A DNA stretch of 64,000 bases from Stenotrophomonas sp. 364 (GTDB taxonomy: Bacteria; Pseudomonadota; Gammaproteobacteria; Xanthomonadales; Xanthomonadaceae): positions 2,892,001 to 2,956,000 of the forward strand of contig NZ_CP047135.1 in assembly GCF_009832905.1 (NCBI RefSeq), written 5' to 3'. Positions within the stretch are counted from its first letter, which is position 1; every line of letters starts with the position of its first letter. This document shows positions 24,745 to 32,117 of the stretch, piece after piece. The position numbers and the translations under genes are program-made. The notes under the pieces are model-generated. The model made no database searches, was not told the origin of the DNA, and saw only the letters and a list, made by a program, of their open reading frames with translations.

Positions 24745-26163
24745 TTACTCGCCGGTGCCGCCACCGCCGCCGGTGGCCGGCTGCGCAACGGCCAGGGCCA
24801 GGCTGTTGGCCTGCAGGTTGCCCGAGCCGGAGGCGACGTTCACGCCGATATTGCCGGTGGCGCCGCGGAACGCATCACCGGACAGTGACGCGTTGTTCTC
24901 GGCATTGACGTTCACCCAACGGGTGGTACGCACGGTGCCGCTGAGGCTGGCATACAGATCCGCTGCGCCGACTTCGATGAAGCCCAACCGGCCTTCTTCG
25001 TCGGTGTCGAAGGCGATGCCACCCACGCCGTCCGTATACGGGTTGGCGGTGGCGTTCTGGATCTCGCTGTCCATGTCGAGATGGCCGGTGCTGTTGCCGC
25101 CCGGATGCGGCAGTTCACCGCTCCACGAATCCAGGTAGTAGTTGTCCTTCTGGTAGGCGTTGCCACGACCTTCGTAGACACCGCCACCGATGGCCAACGT
25201 ACCGCCGGCGACGCGACCACGCATGGTCACTTCGGTGGTGTCGGACATGGCGCGCGTGTAGCCTTCGTTGCTCACGCTGTTGCCGGTGGAGACCTGGTTG
25301 GAGCTGATGCTCGACTGCGCCATGCGTGCGGTGGACACCGAGGCGGCGAGCGCGTTCTTCTGCTCGTTGTTGTTGCCCGCTGCGCTGTTCACGCCGATGT
25401 TGCCGCTGGCGTCGCGGAAGGCGTTTCCGCTGAGGCTGGAGTTGTTGACCACGCCTTCGTTCATCGTGGTGTTGCCCGCGCCATACTGGTTCACGAACAC
25501 TTCCGCATCGGACATGCCGAAGGTGAAGGAGGCATCGGCCGCCGACAGCGACGCGGCGTTGTCCTGGGCGTTGTTGTCACCGGCGGCGACGTTGAAGCCG
25601 AGGTTGCCGGAGGCATCCTGGCCGACGTTTTCGCTGATGGACGCGTTGTTGTCGAGCAGCGTGTTGGACGCTTCGTTGTTGGTGATCGACTGGCGGTTGT
25701 CGATGACGGCGATGGCCGCCGAGTTCACTTCCAGCTCGCCGGTGATTTCCGGATCACCCGAGAAGTTGATGTCCGAGCTCAGGCGCATGTCCTTTTCCAG
25801 GTTCACGTCGACACCGTGGTTGTTCTTTTCCTTGCGCTCGTCGGCCTGGATGTTGCTGTTCTCGTTCACCGTCACGGTGCGGTTGCGGGTGACGTCGCTG
25901 TTGACGGTGCTGTTGCTGGTGGAATTGCTGTTGGTGGTGGTGTTGCGGGTCCGGTTCCAGGTACGCGAGTCGGTGAGCGTATTGGTTTCGGTGTTGGTAT
26001 CGGTGTTGGTGTTGGTGCGCGTTTCGACCACGTTGTGGAGGTGGTTGATGTTCGCGTTCTGGTTCTGGTTGTCGCGGTCGTTGCCCCAACCGTTGGCGCC
26101 GGCGGAAGCAGACGCGGCGGCGATGGCCAGCGCAAGTACGGTCCGTTTCATGTTGGTGTTCAT
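24745..26163 (-). CDS. fapC: FapC-like major amyloid fibre subunit
   Basis: A 472-residue exported protein (signal peptide to about residue 23). It carries three imperfect repeats at about 172-209, 240-277 and 423-460, each of the pattern NN(A/S)S(L/I)S then DASGNIGVNxAAG, xxNxQxNA. This three-repeat plan with unequal linkers is that of FapC; the second linker (about 278-422) is long and contains a Tyr/Gly/Asp-rich insert. A Thr/Asn-rich low-complexity tract (49-106) precedes the repeats. No cysteine is present. Two start codons are possible (26163 and 26151); GAGAGAGGG favours 26163. Third gene in the operon. Confidence 0.83.
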   Translation of the reverse strand: MNTNMKRTVLALAIAAASASAGANGWGNDRDNQNQNANINHLHNVVETRTNTNTDTNTETNTLTDSRTWNRTRNTTTNSNSTSNSTVNSDVTRNRTVTVNENSNIQADERKEKNNHGVDVNLEKDMRLSSDINFSGDPEITGELEVNSAAIAVIDNRQSITNNEASNTLLDNNASISENVGQDASGNLGFNVAAGDNNAQDNAASLSAADASFTFGMSDAEVFVNQYGAGNTTMNEGVVNNSSLSGNAFRDASGNIGVNSAAGNNNEQKNALAASVSTARMAQSSISSNQVSTGNSVSNEGYTRAMSDTTEVTMRGRVAGGTLAIGGGVYEGRGNAYQKDNYYLDSWSGELPHPGGNSTGHLDMDSEIQNATANPYTDGVGGIAFDTDEEGRLGFIEVGAADLYASLSGTVRTTRWVNVNAENNASLSGDAFRGATGNIGVNVASGSGNLQANSLALAVAQPATGGGGGTGE

Positions 26164-26207
26164 GGTGCCCTCTCTCTCATCACAGACAATCGGGTGGATG
26201 TGACTAC

Positions 26208-26846
26208 TCACGGGGTGGACTGCACCGAGATGCTCAGTTGATTGGCGGTGGCGTTGCCGGATCCCGCGATCTGATTGAGTTGCAGGACGCCGTCGAAGCC
26301 CTGCAGCGCGGTGGCTTCCACCGCCACGCTGCGGGTTCCGGCCGGCCGGCCGCGAGTAGCGGCCGCCTGCCCCCCTGCTGACACGAGCGCCCCCGATGAG
26401 GCCAGGGCCTCGTCGTTCGACTCGCGTATGCCCTGTTGCGCCAGCGTGGCAGTGACGACGTTGATGGTCGCGTTGCCGGTTCCACTGGCCTGGTTGATCA
26501 TGGCGACGCCGCGGGCGCCGCTGAGTGCCTGTCCGCCGATGCTGGCGCTGGCGTCCATCGGGCCGTCGCCGAGCACCTGGTTGGCGCTGTATTGCTGGCG
26601 GGCGTTGATGGCAATGTGTGCGTTGGAGCCGTTGGCGATGCCGAGCAGGTTGGCCTGCTGGTTGAGGTCGCCGGCGGTCATGTTGACGGTGATGGCACCG
26701 TCGGCGCCGGACAGCGCGCGGCCGTCGATGCGGCTGGTGTTGAGGTAGGAGAGCATGGCGGCATAGTCATCGGCCTGCTGCGCGTGGAGCGGCAGCGGTG
26801 ATGCGATGACGGTGGCCAGCAACAGGGTGCGATGCAGGCGGTTCAT
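26208..26846 (-). CDS. fapB: FapB-like amyloid nucleator/minor subunit
   Basis: A 212-residue exported protein (signal MNRLHRTLLLATVIASPLPLHA). It has three repeats of the type ALSGADGAITVNMTAGDLNQQANLL, ALSGARGVAMINQASGTGNATINV, and ALQGFDGVLQLNQIAGSGNATANQL, the same motif as the fapC product in compact form. In Pseudomonas FapB nucleates FapC fibres. The ATG overlaps the TGA of the preceding gene (ATGA), so the two are coupled. No cysteine. Confidence 0.8.
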   Translation of the reverse strand: MNRLHRTLLLATVIASPLPLHAQQADDYAAMLSYLNTSRIDGRALSGADGAITVNMTAGDLNQQANLLGIANGSNAHIAINARQQYSANQVLGDGPMDASASIGGQALSGARGVAMINQASGTGNATINVVTATLAQQGIRESNDEALASSGALVSAGGQAAATRGRPAGTRSVAVEATALQGFDGVLQLNQIAGSGNATANQLSISVQSTP

Positions 26847-27373
26847 TTGCCGGGCCCGCCCGCAGGTTGGCCCAGCGGGAACTGCGCGAGCGCGCCGCGC
26901 ACCTGGTCGCCGATGCCCCGGGTGGCACCGGTGACGGCGCCCATGGGGCCGCCGATGGCGTTGCTGAGCTGGCCGCCGGAGAGCACGCCGCTGTCGGTCA
27001 CTTTGCCCAAGGTGGAGGTGACGTTGGTGCCGGTGACGCGTTCGATGGTGGTCTGGGTGTGGGTGACGGCGGCACCGGTGTTGGAGCCCAGCGAGGCATA
27101 GTCGTCGTCGCTGAGTTCGTCCATGCCGGTGGAGGTGCCCAGGGCCTGGTTTACTTCGCGCTTGGGCGAGGGGTCGGCGATGAGGGCCATGCCGGGAGGC
27201 GCGGGCCGGTACGCGGGCCGGGCGGAGACATCGCGCAGGAGGACGATTTCACCGGGCTGCGCCTTGACGCCCTGGCGTGCGCCGGAGGCCTGGGCGGCCA
27301 TCGGCAGGGCCAGCGCGGTGGCCAGCAGCCAGAGTGCGGCGGTGGTGGTGCGGTGTGCGGCAACGCTGTCCAT
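26843..27373 (-). CDS. fapA: FapA-like protein, first gene of the amyloid operon
   Basis: A 176-residue protein with a signal peptide ending AQASG and an otherwise low-complexity Gly/Thr/Ala-rich body (STLGKVTDSGVLSGGQLSNA). I recognise no domain; the assignment to FapA, a periplasmic chaperone that influences fibre composition, is by operon position and size. A strong ribosome site (GAGGAGGG) precedes ATG 27373, and a sigma-54 promoter lies about 20 bases further up. Its stop overlaps the fapB start. Confidence 0.62.
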   Translation of the reverse strand: MDSVAAHRTTTAALWLLATALALPMAAQASGARQGVKAQPGEIVLLRDVSARPAYRPAPPGMALIADPSPKREVNQALGTSTGMDELSDDDYASLGSNTGAAVTHTQTTIERVTGTNVTSTLGKVTDSGVLSGGQLSNAIGGPMGAVTGATRGIGDQVRGALAQFPLGQPAGGPGK

Positions 27374-27404
27374 GGCGCCCTCCTCGAAACGTGCGGAGGG
27401 GTAA

Positions 27405-27421
27405 CGCAGCAATCGTGCCAA
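27405..27421 (-). promoter_or_regulatory. Sigma-54 promoter of the fap operon
   Basis: On the minus strand TTGGCACGATTGCTGCG, with the invariant GG (27419-27418) and GC (27407-27406) separated by exactly ten bases, fits the -24/-12 consensus TGGCACG-N4-TTGC in all but one or two positions. It predicts a start near 27395, about 20 bases before fapA, giving a short leader that contains the ribosome site. Confidence 0.8.
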
Positions 27422-27463
27422 CTCCGCGCGCCAGCAAATACGGGCCTTCGCCGCCACTACGGG

Positions 27464-27489
27464 TGTAACAGCGCAACAGCGTTGTTACA
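27464..27489 (-). promoter_or_regulatory. Dyad upstream of the fap promoter, near
   Basis: TGTAACA (27464-27470) and TGTTACA (27483-27489) with inner CGC/GCG: an 11-base half-site with one mismatch. It is centred about 80 bases upstream of the predicted start. Candidate enhancer site. Confidence 0.5.
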
Positions 27490-27564
27490 GATTCGTTGGA
27501 GATAACATCTGCTGAACAAGCGCATCACACGACCGACAAGCCCGCCGCTGCGCGGTTCTTCGTG

Positions 27565-27598
27565 GGTGTATCAGGTGTGTTACACCGGCTGATACACC
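27565..27598 (-). promoter_or_regulatory. Dyad upstream of the fap promoter, far (nested)
   Basis: GGTGTATCAG (27565-27574) and CTGATACACC (27589-27598) are perfect 10-base inverted repeats. The 14-base spacer overlaps a smaller dyad, GGTGT-GTT-ACACC (27574-27586). It is centred about 187 bases upstream of the predicted start, a usual distance for a sigma-54 enhancer. GTGT/ACAC blocks are shared in part with the near dyad. Confidence 0.55.
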
Positions 27599-27723
27599 GT
27601 TTACAGCGCGTAGTCAGGTTGGTCACACGCGTTTTGTTTTACCGCAGTGCGCGTGCTGTCTCTACAGTTGCGTGGTTGCAAGCGGTGCGGCGAAAAGCGT
27701 CGTTTGCCCTGTGCCCCCAACCT

Positions 27724-27829
27724 GGGATGGGGTGGGTGGGTTCACGGGACACGCCGCAAGTACGTCCGTGTAGGCTCCGTCGGCGCATCCATGCGCCTCA
27801 GGGTCCCGTGAACCCACCCACCCCATCCC
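27724..27829 (+). repeat. Palindromic element, copy D (106 bases)
   Basis: Arms 27724-27750 and 27803-27829 are perfect 27-base inverted repeats. The core is in forward orientation (ACGCCGCAAGTACGTCC) with inner hairpin GGCGCAT/ATGCGCC. The left arm has five G-tracts (GGG, GGGG, GGG, GGG, GGG). Arm bases next to GGGAC differ from copy A (TTCAC against TTTGC) with matching changes in the opposite arm. Confidence 0.87.
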
Positions 27830-27998
27830 TCGACAGTTTGCTGGTGGCCTTGGGCAAGCCAACAAGCAACAGCGGCGTTCCCCTGACTCCATTGCCAGAT
27901 CCAAGCCTCGGCTAGCAAGCGGACTGCAGACTGCAGTGCGCGTGCATTTGCGGGTGCACTGCGCTCATGCTCTTCTCTGCACACCCACGCAGTGTGGA

Positions 27999-28186
27999 TG
28001 GGTCGGCATGGGTGGGTAGCCGGGACCCTGAGCGCCATGGATGGCGCGACGGAGCCTACACGGGTGAGGACGCATTGCTTGCGAGGCATTGCCTCGCATG
28101 CGTCCGAACGCACAGCCGCCAGCGGCTGGGCCGGGCCGCGGAGCGGGACTTGCGGCGTGTCCCGGATACCCACCCATGCCGACCCA
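27999..28186 (-). repeat. Palindromic element, copy E with internal insertion (188 bases)
   Basis: Arms 27999-28026 and 28159-28186 (28 bases, one mismatch). The core is reversed and interrupted: about 82 extra bases lie between CTACACGG and GACTTGCGGCGT. The insert has its own hairpin, GGACGCA ... TGCGTCC with an inner TGCGAGGCA/TGCCTCGCA. Inner hairpin GCGCCAT/ATGGCGC is kept. Confidence 0.8.
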
Positions 28187-28246
28187 CCCCAGCAGCACCC
28201 GGACACCGGCTTTGAGCTGTTGAAGTTGAATTTGCTTTCAGCTTCT

Positions 28247-28276
28247 AAAAAAAAACAGGCCCGCTTTCGCGGGCCC
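28247..28276 (-). terminator. Intrinsic terminator of the symporter gene
   Basis: On the minus strand GGCCCGC-GAAA-GCGGGCC (28275-28258), then CTG and a run of nine T. It begins 27 bases after the symporter stop. Confidence 0.93.
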
Positions 28277-28302
28277 ATACTCATCGCCATCGAACGCGAC
28301 AC

Positions 28303-29631
28303 TCAGGACGATCGTTTTTCCAGCTCGTCCACGCCCAGATTGGTGGAGGGGTTGTCGTACACCGCCTTGTCCAGCAACCCGGTCTCCTTGGCCACCAGCA
28401 CCGGCACCAGCATCTGCCCGGTCACATTGGTCATCGTCCGCATCATGTCCAGGATCCGGTCGATCGCGTACAGATACCCGATCGTCTCCAACGGCAGGTT
28501 CGCCGCACTCAGCACCACCGTCGCCATCACCACCGCCGTGCCCGGCACGCCCGCTGTCCCGAAACTGCCCAGCACCGACGCGATCAACACCACGATGTAC
28601 TGTTCCGGCGTCAACGGAACCCCCGTGTACTGCGCGATGAACACCGCGCACAACGCCGGATAGATCGCGCCGCAGCCGTCCATCTTGATGCTCGCGCCCA
28701 ACGGCACCGCGAACGACGCGTAATCCTTGTTCACGCCCAGATTGTGCGTGATCGACCGCATCGCCGCCGGCATCGCCGCAAAGCTCGACGAACTCACGAA
28801 CGCCACCTGCATCCCCGGCGCCGCCCCGCGGAAGAACTTCAGCGGATTCAACCCGTGCGACAACAACAGCCCCCCGTACACCACCACAATGTGGAACGCG
28901 CAGGCCACGTACAGCGCCAGCACGAAGTTGCCCAGCGGCAGCAGCTTCTCGAACCCGTAACTGCCCACCAGCCCCGCAATCAGCCCGAAGGTTCCCAGCG
29001 GCGTCATCTCCAGCACGAAGCGCGTCACCTGAATCATGATGTCGCTCATCTGCCCGGTCAGCTTGCGCGCCTCGGCCACCTTGTCGCCCAGCTTAACCAT
29101 CGCAAAGCCCAGCAGCCCCGCGAAGAAGATCACCGGCAGGATCGACCCGCGCCCCGCCGCCAGCACCGTCTCGCCGGCCGCGTTCACCCGCGTGCCAATC
29201 CCCGTCAGCGCGTAGAACACATTCGACGGCACCACGTCCATCAGCACCTTCACCACGCTGGGCACTTCGCGCGGCGTATAGCCGTGGTCCATGCTCAGGC
29301 TCAGGTTGCCCGTGCCCGGCTGCAGGATCGTACCCACCGCCAGCCCCACGCAGACCGCCAGCGCCGCGGTGATGATGAACCACAGGAACGTGCGCCCGCC
29401 CAGGGCCGCCACCGACTTCTGCCCGTGCAGCGAGGAGATCGCATTGATCACCGCGAAAAACACCAGCGGCACCGCGATCATCTTGATCAGCGTCACGTAC
29501 AGATCGCCCAACGGACCGAACCATACCTCGGCCGCCGGGCCCAGCAACCACCCGGCCAGCGCACCCAGCACGAAGCCGCCCAGCACGCGTTGCCAGAACG
29601 GAATCCGCAACCACGCAGAAACCAGCTTCAT
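28303..29631 (-). CDS. Dicarboxylate/amino acid:cation symporter (DAACS family)
   Basis: A 442-residue inner-membrane transporter of the GltP/DctA family. Recognisable elements are the N-terminal MIAVPLVFFAVINAI helix, the serine-rich re-entrant loop SSSSFAAMPAAM, the GCGAIYPALCAVFIAQ segment, and the second hairpin with GTAGVPGTAVVMATVVLSA. Transport of glutamate/aspartate or C4-dicarboxylates with Na+ or H+ is usual; the sequence alone does not decide between them. Start ATG 29631 follows GGAAAG. It is divergent from the alkaline phosphatase gene and ends in a strong terminator. Confidence 0.93.
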   Translation of the reverse strand: MKLVSAWLRIPFWQRVLGGFVLGALAGWLLGPAAEVWFGPLGDLYVTLIKMIAVPLVFFAVINAISSLHGQKSVAALGGRTFLWFIITAALAVCVGLAVGTILQPGTGNLSLSMDHGYTPREVPSVVKVLMDVVPSNVFYALTGIGTRVNAAGETVLAAGRGSILPVIFFAGLLGFAMVKLGDKVAEARKLTGQMSDIMIQVTRFVLEMTPLGTFGLIAGLVGSYGFEKLLPLGNFVLALYVACAFHIVVVYGGLLLSHGLNPLKFFRGAAPGMQVAFVSSSSFAAMPAAMRSITHNLGVNKDYASFAVPLGASIKMDGCGAIYPALCAVFIAQYTGVPLTPEQYIVVLIASVLGSFGTAGVPGTAVVMATVVLSAANLPLETIGYLYAIDRILDMMRTMTNVTGQMLVPVLVAKETGLLDKAVYDNPSTNLGVDELEKRSS

Positions 29632-29780
29632 GAGCTTTCCAGAGAGAATTCGACAGCTAGGCACCTTAGCCCAACCGCGCCTGCGGAACGAGGCGCACAC
29701 GGAAAATCAGCGTGTCATCGGCGTGCCTTGCGCCGTTCTGCATAATGAACGCCCGATTCACCTGTGAGATATGCCTGTCC

Positions 29781-31490
29781 ATGTCCCGTTCCACGTCCCT
29801 GGTGGCGGCCATCGCCACCACCCTGCTGCTGGGCGCCTGCGCCACCAGCACCCCCGCCGCCACGGCCCCCGGCGCGGTTGCCGTCGATGTTCCCGCCGTC
29901 GCCCACCCGGCCGGTGAAACCCCCCAGTGGTGGTACCGCAGCGGGGCCGCCCGTGCCGCCGGCAGCGGCGCCATGGACGGCAAGGCCAAGAATGTCATCC
30001 TGTTCCTGGGTGACGGAATGAGCCTCACCACGGTCGCCGCCGCGCGGATCTTCGAAGGCCAGCGCAACGGCAACCCGGGTGAAGAGAACCTGCTGTCCTG
30101 GGAGCGCTTCCCGGCCACCGCGTTCAGCAAGACCTACAACACCGACTCGCAGACCCCCGATTCGGCCGGCACGATGACCGCCATCACCACCGGCGTGAAG
30201 ACCCACATGGGCGCCATCGGCGTCAGTGCCGGCACCCGCAACGACTGCGCCGACAGCCTCAACAAGGGCCTGCTGACCTGGCTGCAGCTGGCCGACAGCG
30301 CGCACATGGCCACCGGCATCGTCTCCACCGCGCGCCTGACCCACGCCACCCCGGCGGCCACCTACGCGCACTCCCCCGAGCGCAACTGGGAAAATGACAC
30401 CGACGTGCCCGAGGGCGCCAAGGCCGCCGGCTGCACCGACATCGCCCAGCAGCTGCTGTCCACCGCGCGCTATGGCCGTGGCCCGCTGGTCGCCCTGGGC
30501 GGCGGCCGCGGTGAATTCACCACCGTGGAAGAGCGCGATCCCGAGTACGACGACAAGGTCGGCCAGCGCCTGGACGGGCGCAGCCTGGTCACCGAATGGC
30601 AGCAGGCCCACCCGCAGGGCGCGTATGTCTGGAACGCCAAGCAGCTGCAGGCCGCACGCAATGCCCCGGCACTGCTGGGCCTGTTCGAGCCGGACCACAT
30701 GCGTTATGAGATCGAGCGCAAGGACGACCCGTCCGGCGAACCCAGCCTGGCCGAGCTGACCAAGGCCGCCATCAACACCCTCTCCCGGCACAAGGAAGGC
30801 TACGTGCTGATGGTCGAGGGCGCCCGCATCGACCATGCCAACCACAGCGGCAACGCGTACCGCGCCCTCAGCGACACCGTGGCCCTGTCCGACGCCGTGC
30901 GCGCGGCCGTCGAGGCGACCTCCGACCAGGACACCCTGATCATCGTCACCGCCGACCATTCGCACACCCTGAACTTCGTCGGCTACCCGGCCCGCGGCAA
31001 CCCGATCCTGGGCAAGGTCAAGGACAAGGGCGGCGAAGACGGCGTGGGCGGCCTGGACGTGGCCCGCGACGGCCTCGGCCTGCCCTATACCACGCTCAGC
31101 TATGCCAACGGCCCCGGCTACACCGGCGCCACCAACCAGCAGCCGGCCGGCCCCAAGGTGTACCCGCACAACCCGAGCAGCTTCGACCCGGCCGCCGGCC
31201 GCCCGGACCTGAGCCACGTGGACACCGAGCACCCCGATCACATGCAGGAAGCGCTGGTACCGACCAAGAGCGAAACCCATGGCGGCGAAGACGTCGGCAT
31301 CTGGGCACGCGGCCCGGGCAGCAAGGCCATCCGCGGCACCATGGAACAGAACACGATCTACCACATGATCGTGCAGGCCACCCCGCGCCTGCGCCAGCGC
31401 CTGTGCGAGGCCGGTACCTGCGACGCCAAGGGCGTGCCGGTGGACCTGCCCACGCCGAAGGCGTTCGAGCGCAAGGCCGACGCCAACTGA
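29781..31490 (+). CDS. Alkaline phosphatase (PhoA superfamily), lipoprotein
   Basis: A 569-residue phosphomonoesterase. The lipobox LLGAC puts the lipid-bearing cysteine at residue 20, so it is likely membrane-anchored in the periplasm. Metal and catalytic motifs: NVILFLGDGM (Asp ligand), DSAGTMTAITTG with nucleophile Ser128, VEGARIDHANH, TADHSHT, and ETHGGEDVGIWARG near the C-terminus. The role is release of phosphate from organic esters. Start ATG 29781 gives a normal lipoprotein signal; in-frame ATGs upstream (29712, 29745) would bury it. The stop codon overlaps the start of the next gene (TGATG). Confidence 0.94.
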   Translation: MSRSTSLVAAIATTLLLGACATSTPAATAPGAVAVDVPAVAHPAGETPQWWYRSGAARAAGSGAMDGKAKNVILFLGDGMSLTTVAAARIFEGQRNGNPGEENLLSWERFPATAFSKTYNTDSQTPDSAGTMTAITTGVKTHMGAIGVSAGTRNDCADSLNKGLLTWLQLADSAHMATGIVSTARLTHATPAATYAHSPERNWENDTDVPEGAKAAGCTDIAQQLLSTARYGRGPLVALGGGRGEFTTVEERDPEYDDKVGQRLDGRSLVTEWQQAHPQGAYVWNAKQLQAARNAPALLGLFEPDHMRYEIERKDDPSGEPSLAELTKAAINTLSRHKEGYVLMVEGARIDHANHSGNAYRALSDTVALSDAVRAAVEATSDQDTLIIVTADHSHTLNFVGYPARGNPILGKVKDKGGEDGVGGLDVARDGLGLPYTTLSYANGPGYTGATNQQPAGPKVYPHNPSSFDPAAGRPDLSHVDTEHPDHMQEALVPTKSETHGGEDVGIWARGPGSKAIRGTMEQNTIYHMIVQATPRLRQRLCEAGTCDAKGVPVDLPTPKAFERKADAN

Positions 31491-32050
31491 TGCCGGCCCG
31501 GCTCTCCGCCGCCCGCCGCAGGGGCCGCCACGTGCGGTTCCTGCTGTTGATGGCCGGACTGGCCAGCACCGGCCATGCGCTGGCCCAGGGCCCGGCTTGC
31601 CGGGTCCTCACCGAGGAACACGGGCTGTGGCCGCTGCCCGGCTGCGAGGTGGTCGACGGCGCGCCGCGGATCGCCGCGGACGTCCTGCCCGACCTTCCCT
31701 ACGATGCCGACGGACTGGCGGCGGTGTACGCCGCCGACAGCTTTCATTACGTCACCCGTGCCGGCCGCACCCAGGCCGTGCTGACCTGGGACAGCGGGCC
31801 GGACTACGTCGAAGAGGGGCTGCTGCGGGGCCGCGTCGGCCCACGCGTCGGCTACTTCACCCCCGCGCTTGAACAGGCCTTCCCGGCCACGTTCGACTTT
31901 GCCTGGCCCTTCGCCGATGGCATTGCCCAGGTCTGCGAGGGGTGCCGCCCCGGCACGCCTGACGGCGAGGGCCACACGCCGGTGGAAGGCGGCCACTGGT
32001 TCCACATCAATCGCCAGGGCATCCGCGTGCCCGAGCCACCCACGCCCTGA
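31490..32050 (+). CDS. Secreted WG-repeat-like protein, function unknown
   Basis: A 186-residue protein, ATG overlapping the phosphatase stop (TGATG), so probably co-translated. A basic start and hydrophobic stretch (FLLLMAGLASTGHALA) form a signal peptide. The part GRVGPRVGYFTPALEQAFPATFDFAWPFADGIAQVC has the pattern of WG/KWG-type beta repeats (glycine-aromatic, then F-x-D-G-x-A-x-V). It contains four cysteines, two as CEGC. Coupling to the phosphatase suggests a shared role but no activity can be assigned. Confidence 0.75.
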   Translation: MPARLSAARRRGRHVRFLLLMAGLASTGHALAQGPACRVLTEEHGLWPLPGCEVVDGAPRIAADVLPDLPYDADGLAAVYAADSFHYVTRAGRTQAVLTWDSGPDYVEEGLLRGRVGPRVGYFTPALEQAFPATFDFAWPFADGIAQVCEGCRPGTPDGEGHTPVEGGHWFHINRQGIRVPEPPTP

Positions 32051-32117
32051 TCCCCATGCGTGGCGAGCCTGGCCCGCAGCGTCGATACTGCCTCCCTGCC
32101 TGAGCCTGCCTGAACCG

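Larger units (their letters stand above)
27374..28302. other. 929-base non-coding control region between fapA and the symporter gene
   Basis: It holds the fap leader, sigma-54 promoter and two dyads (27374-27598), then palindromic element copies D and E (27724-27829, 27999-28186) in opposite core orientation, then the symporter terminator (28247-28276). Nothing recognisable lies in 27600-27723 or 27830-27998. Confidence 0.8.

Noticed and set aside
27496..27915. Possible small genes between fapA and the symporter gene
   Set aside because: Frames run through palindromic element D, lack ribosome sites and have no recognisable product.
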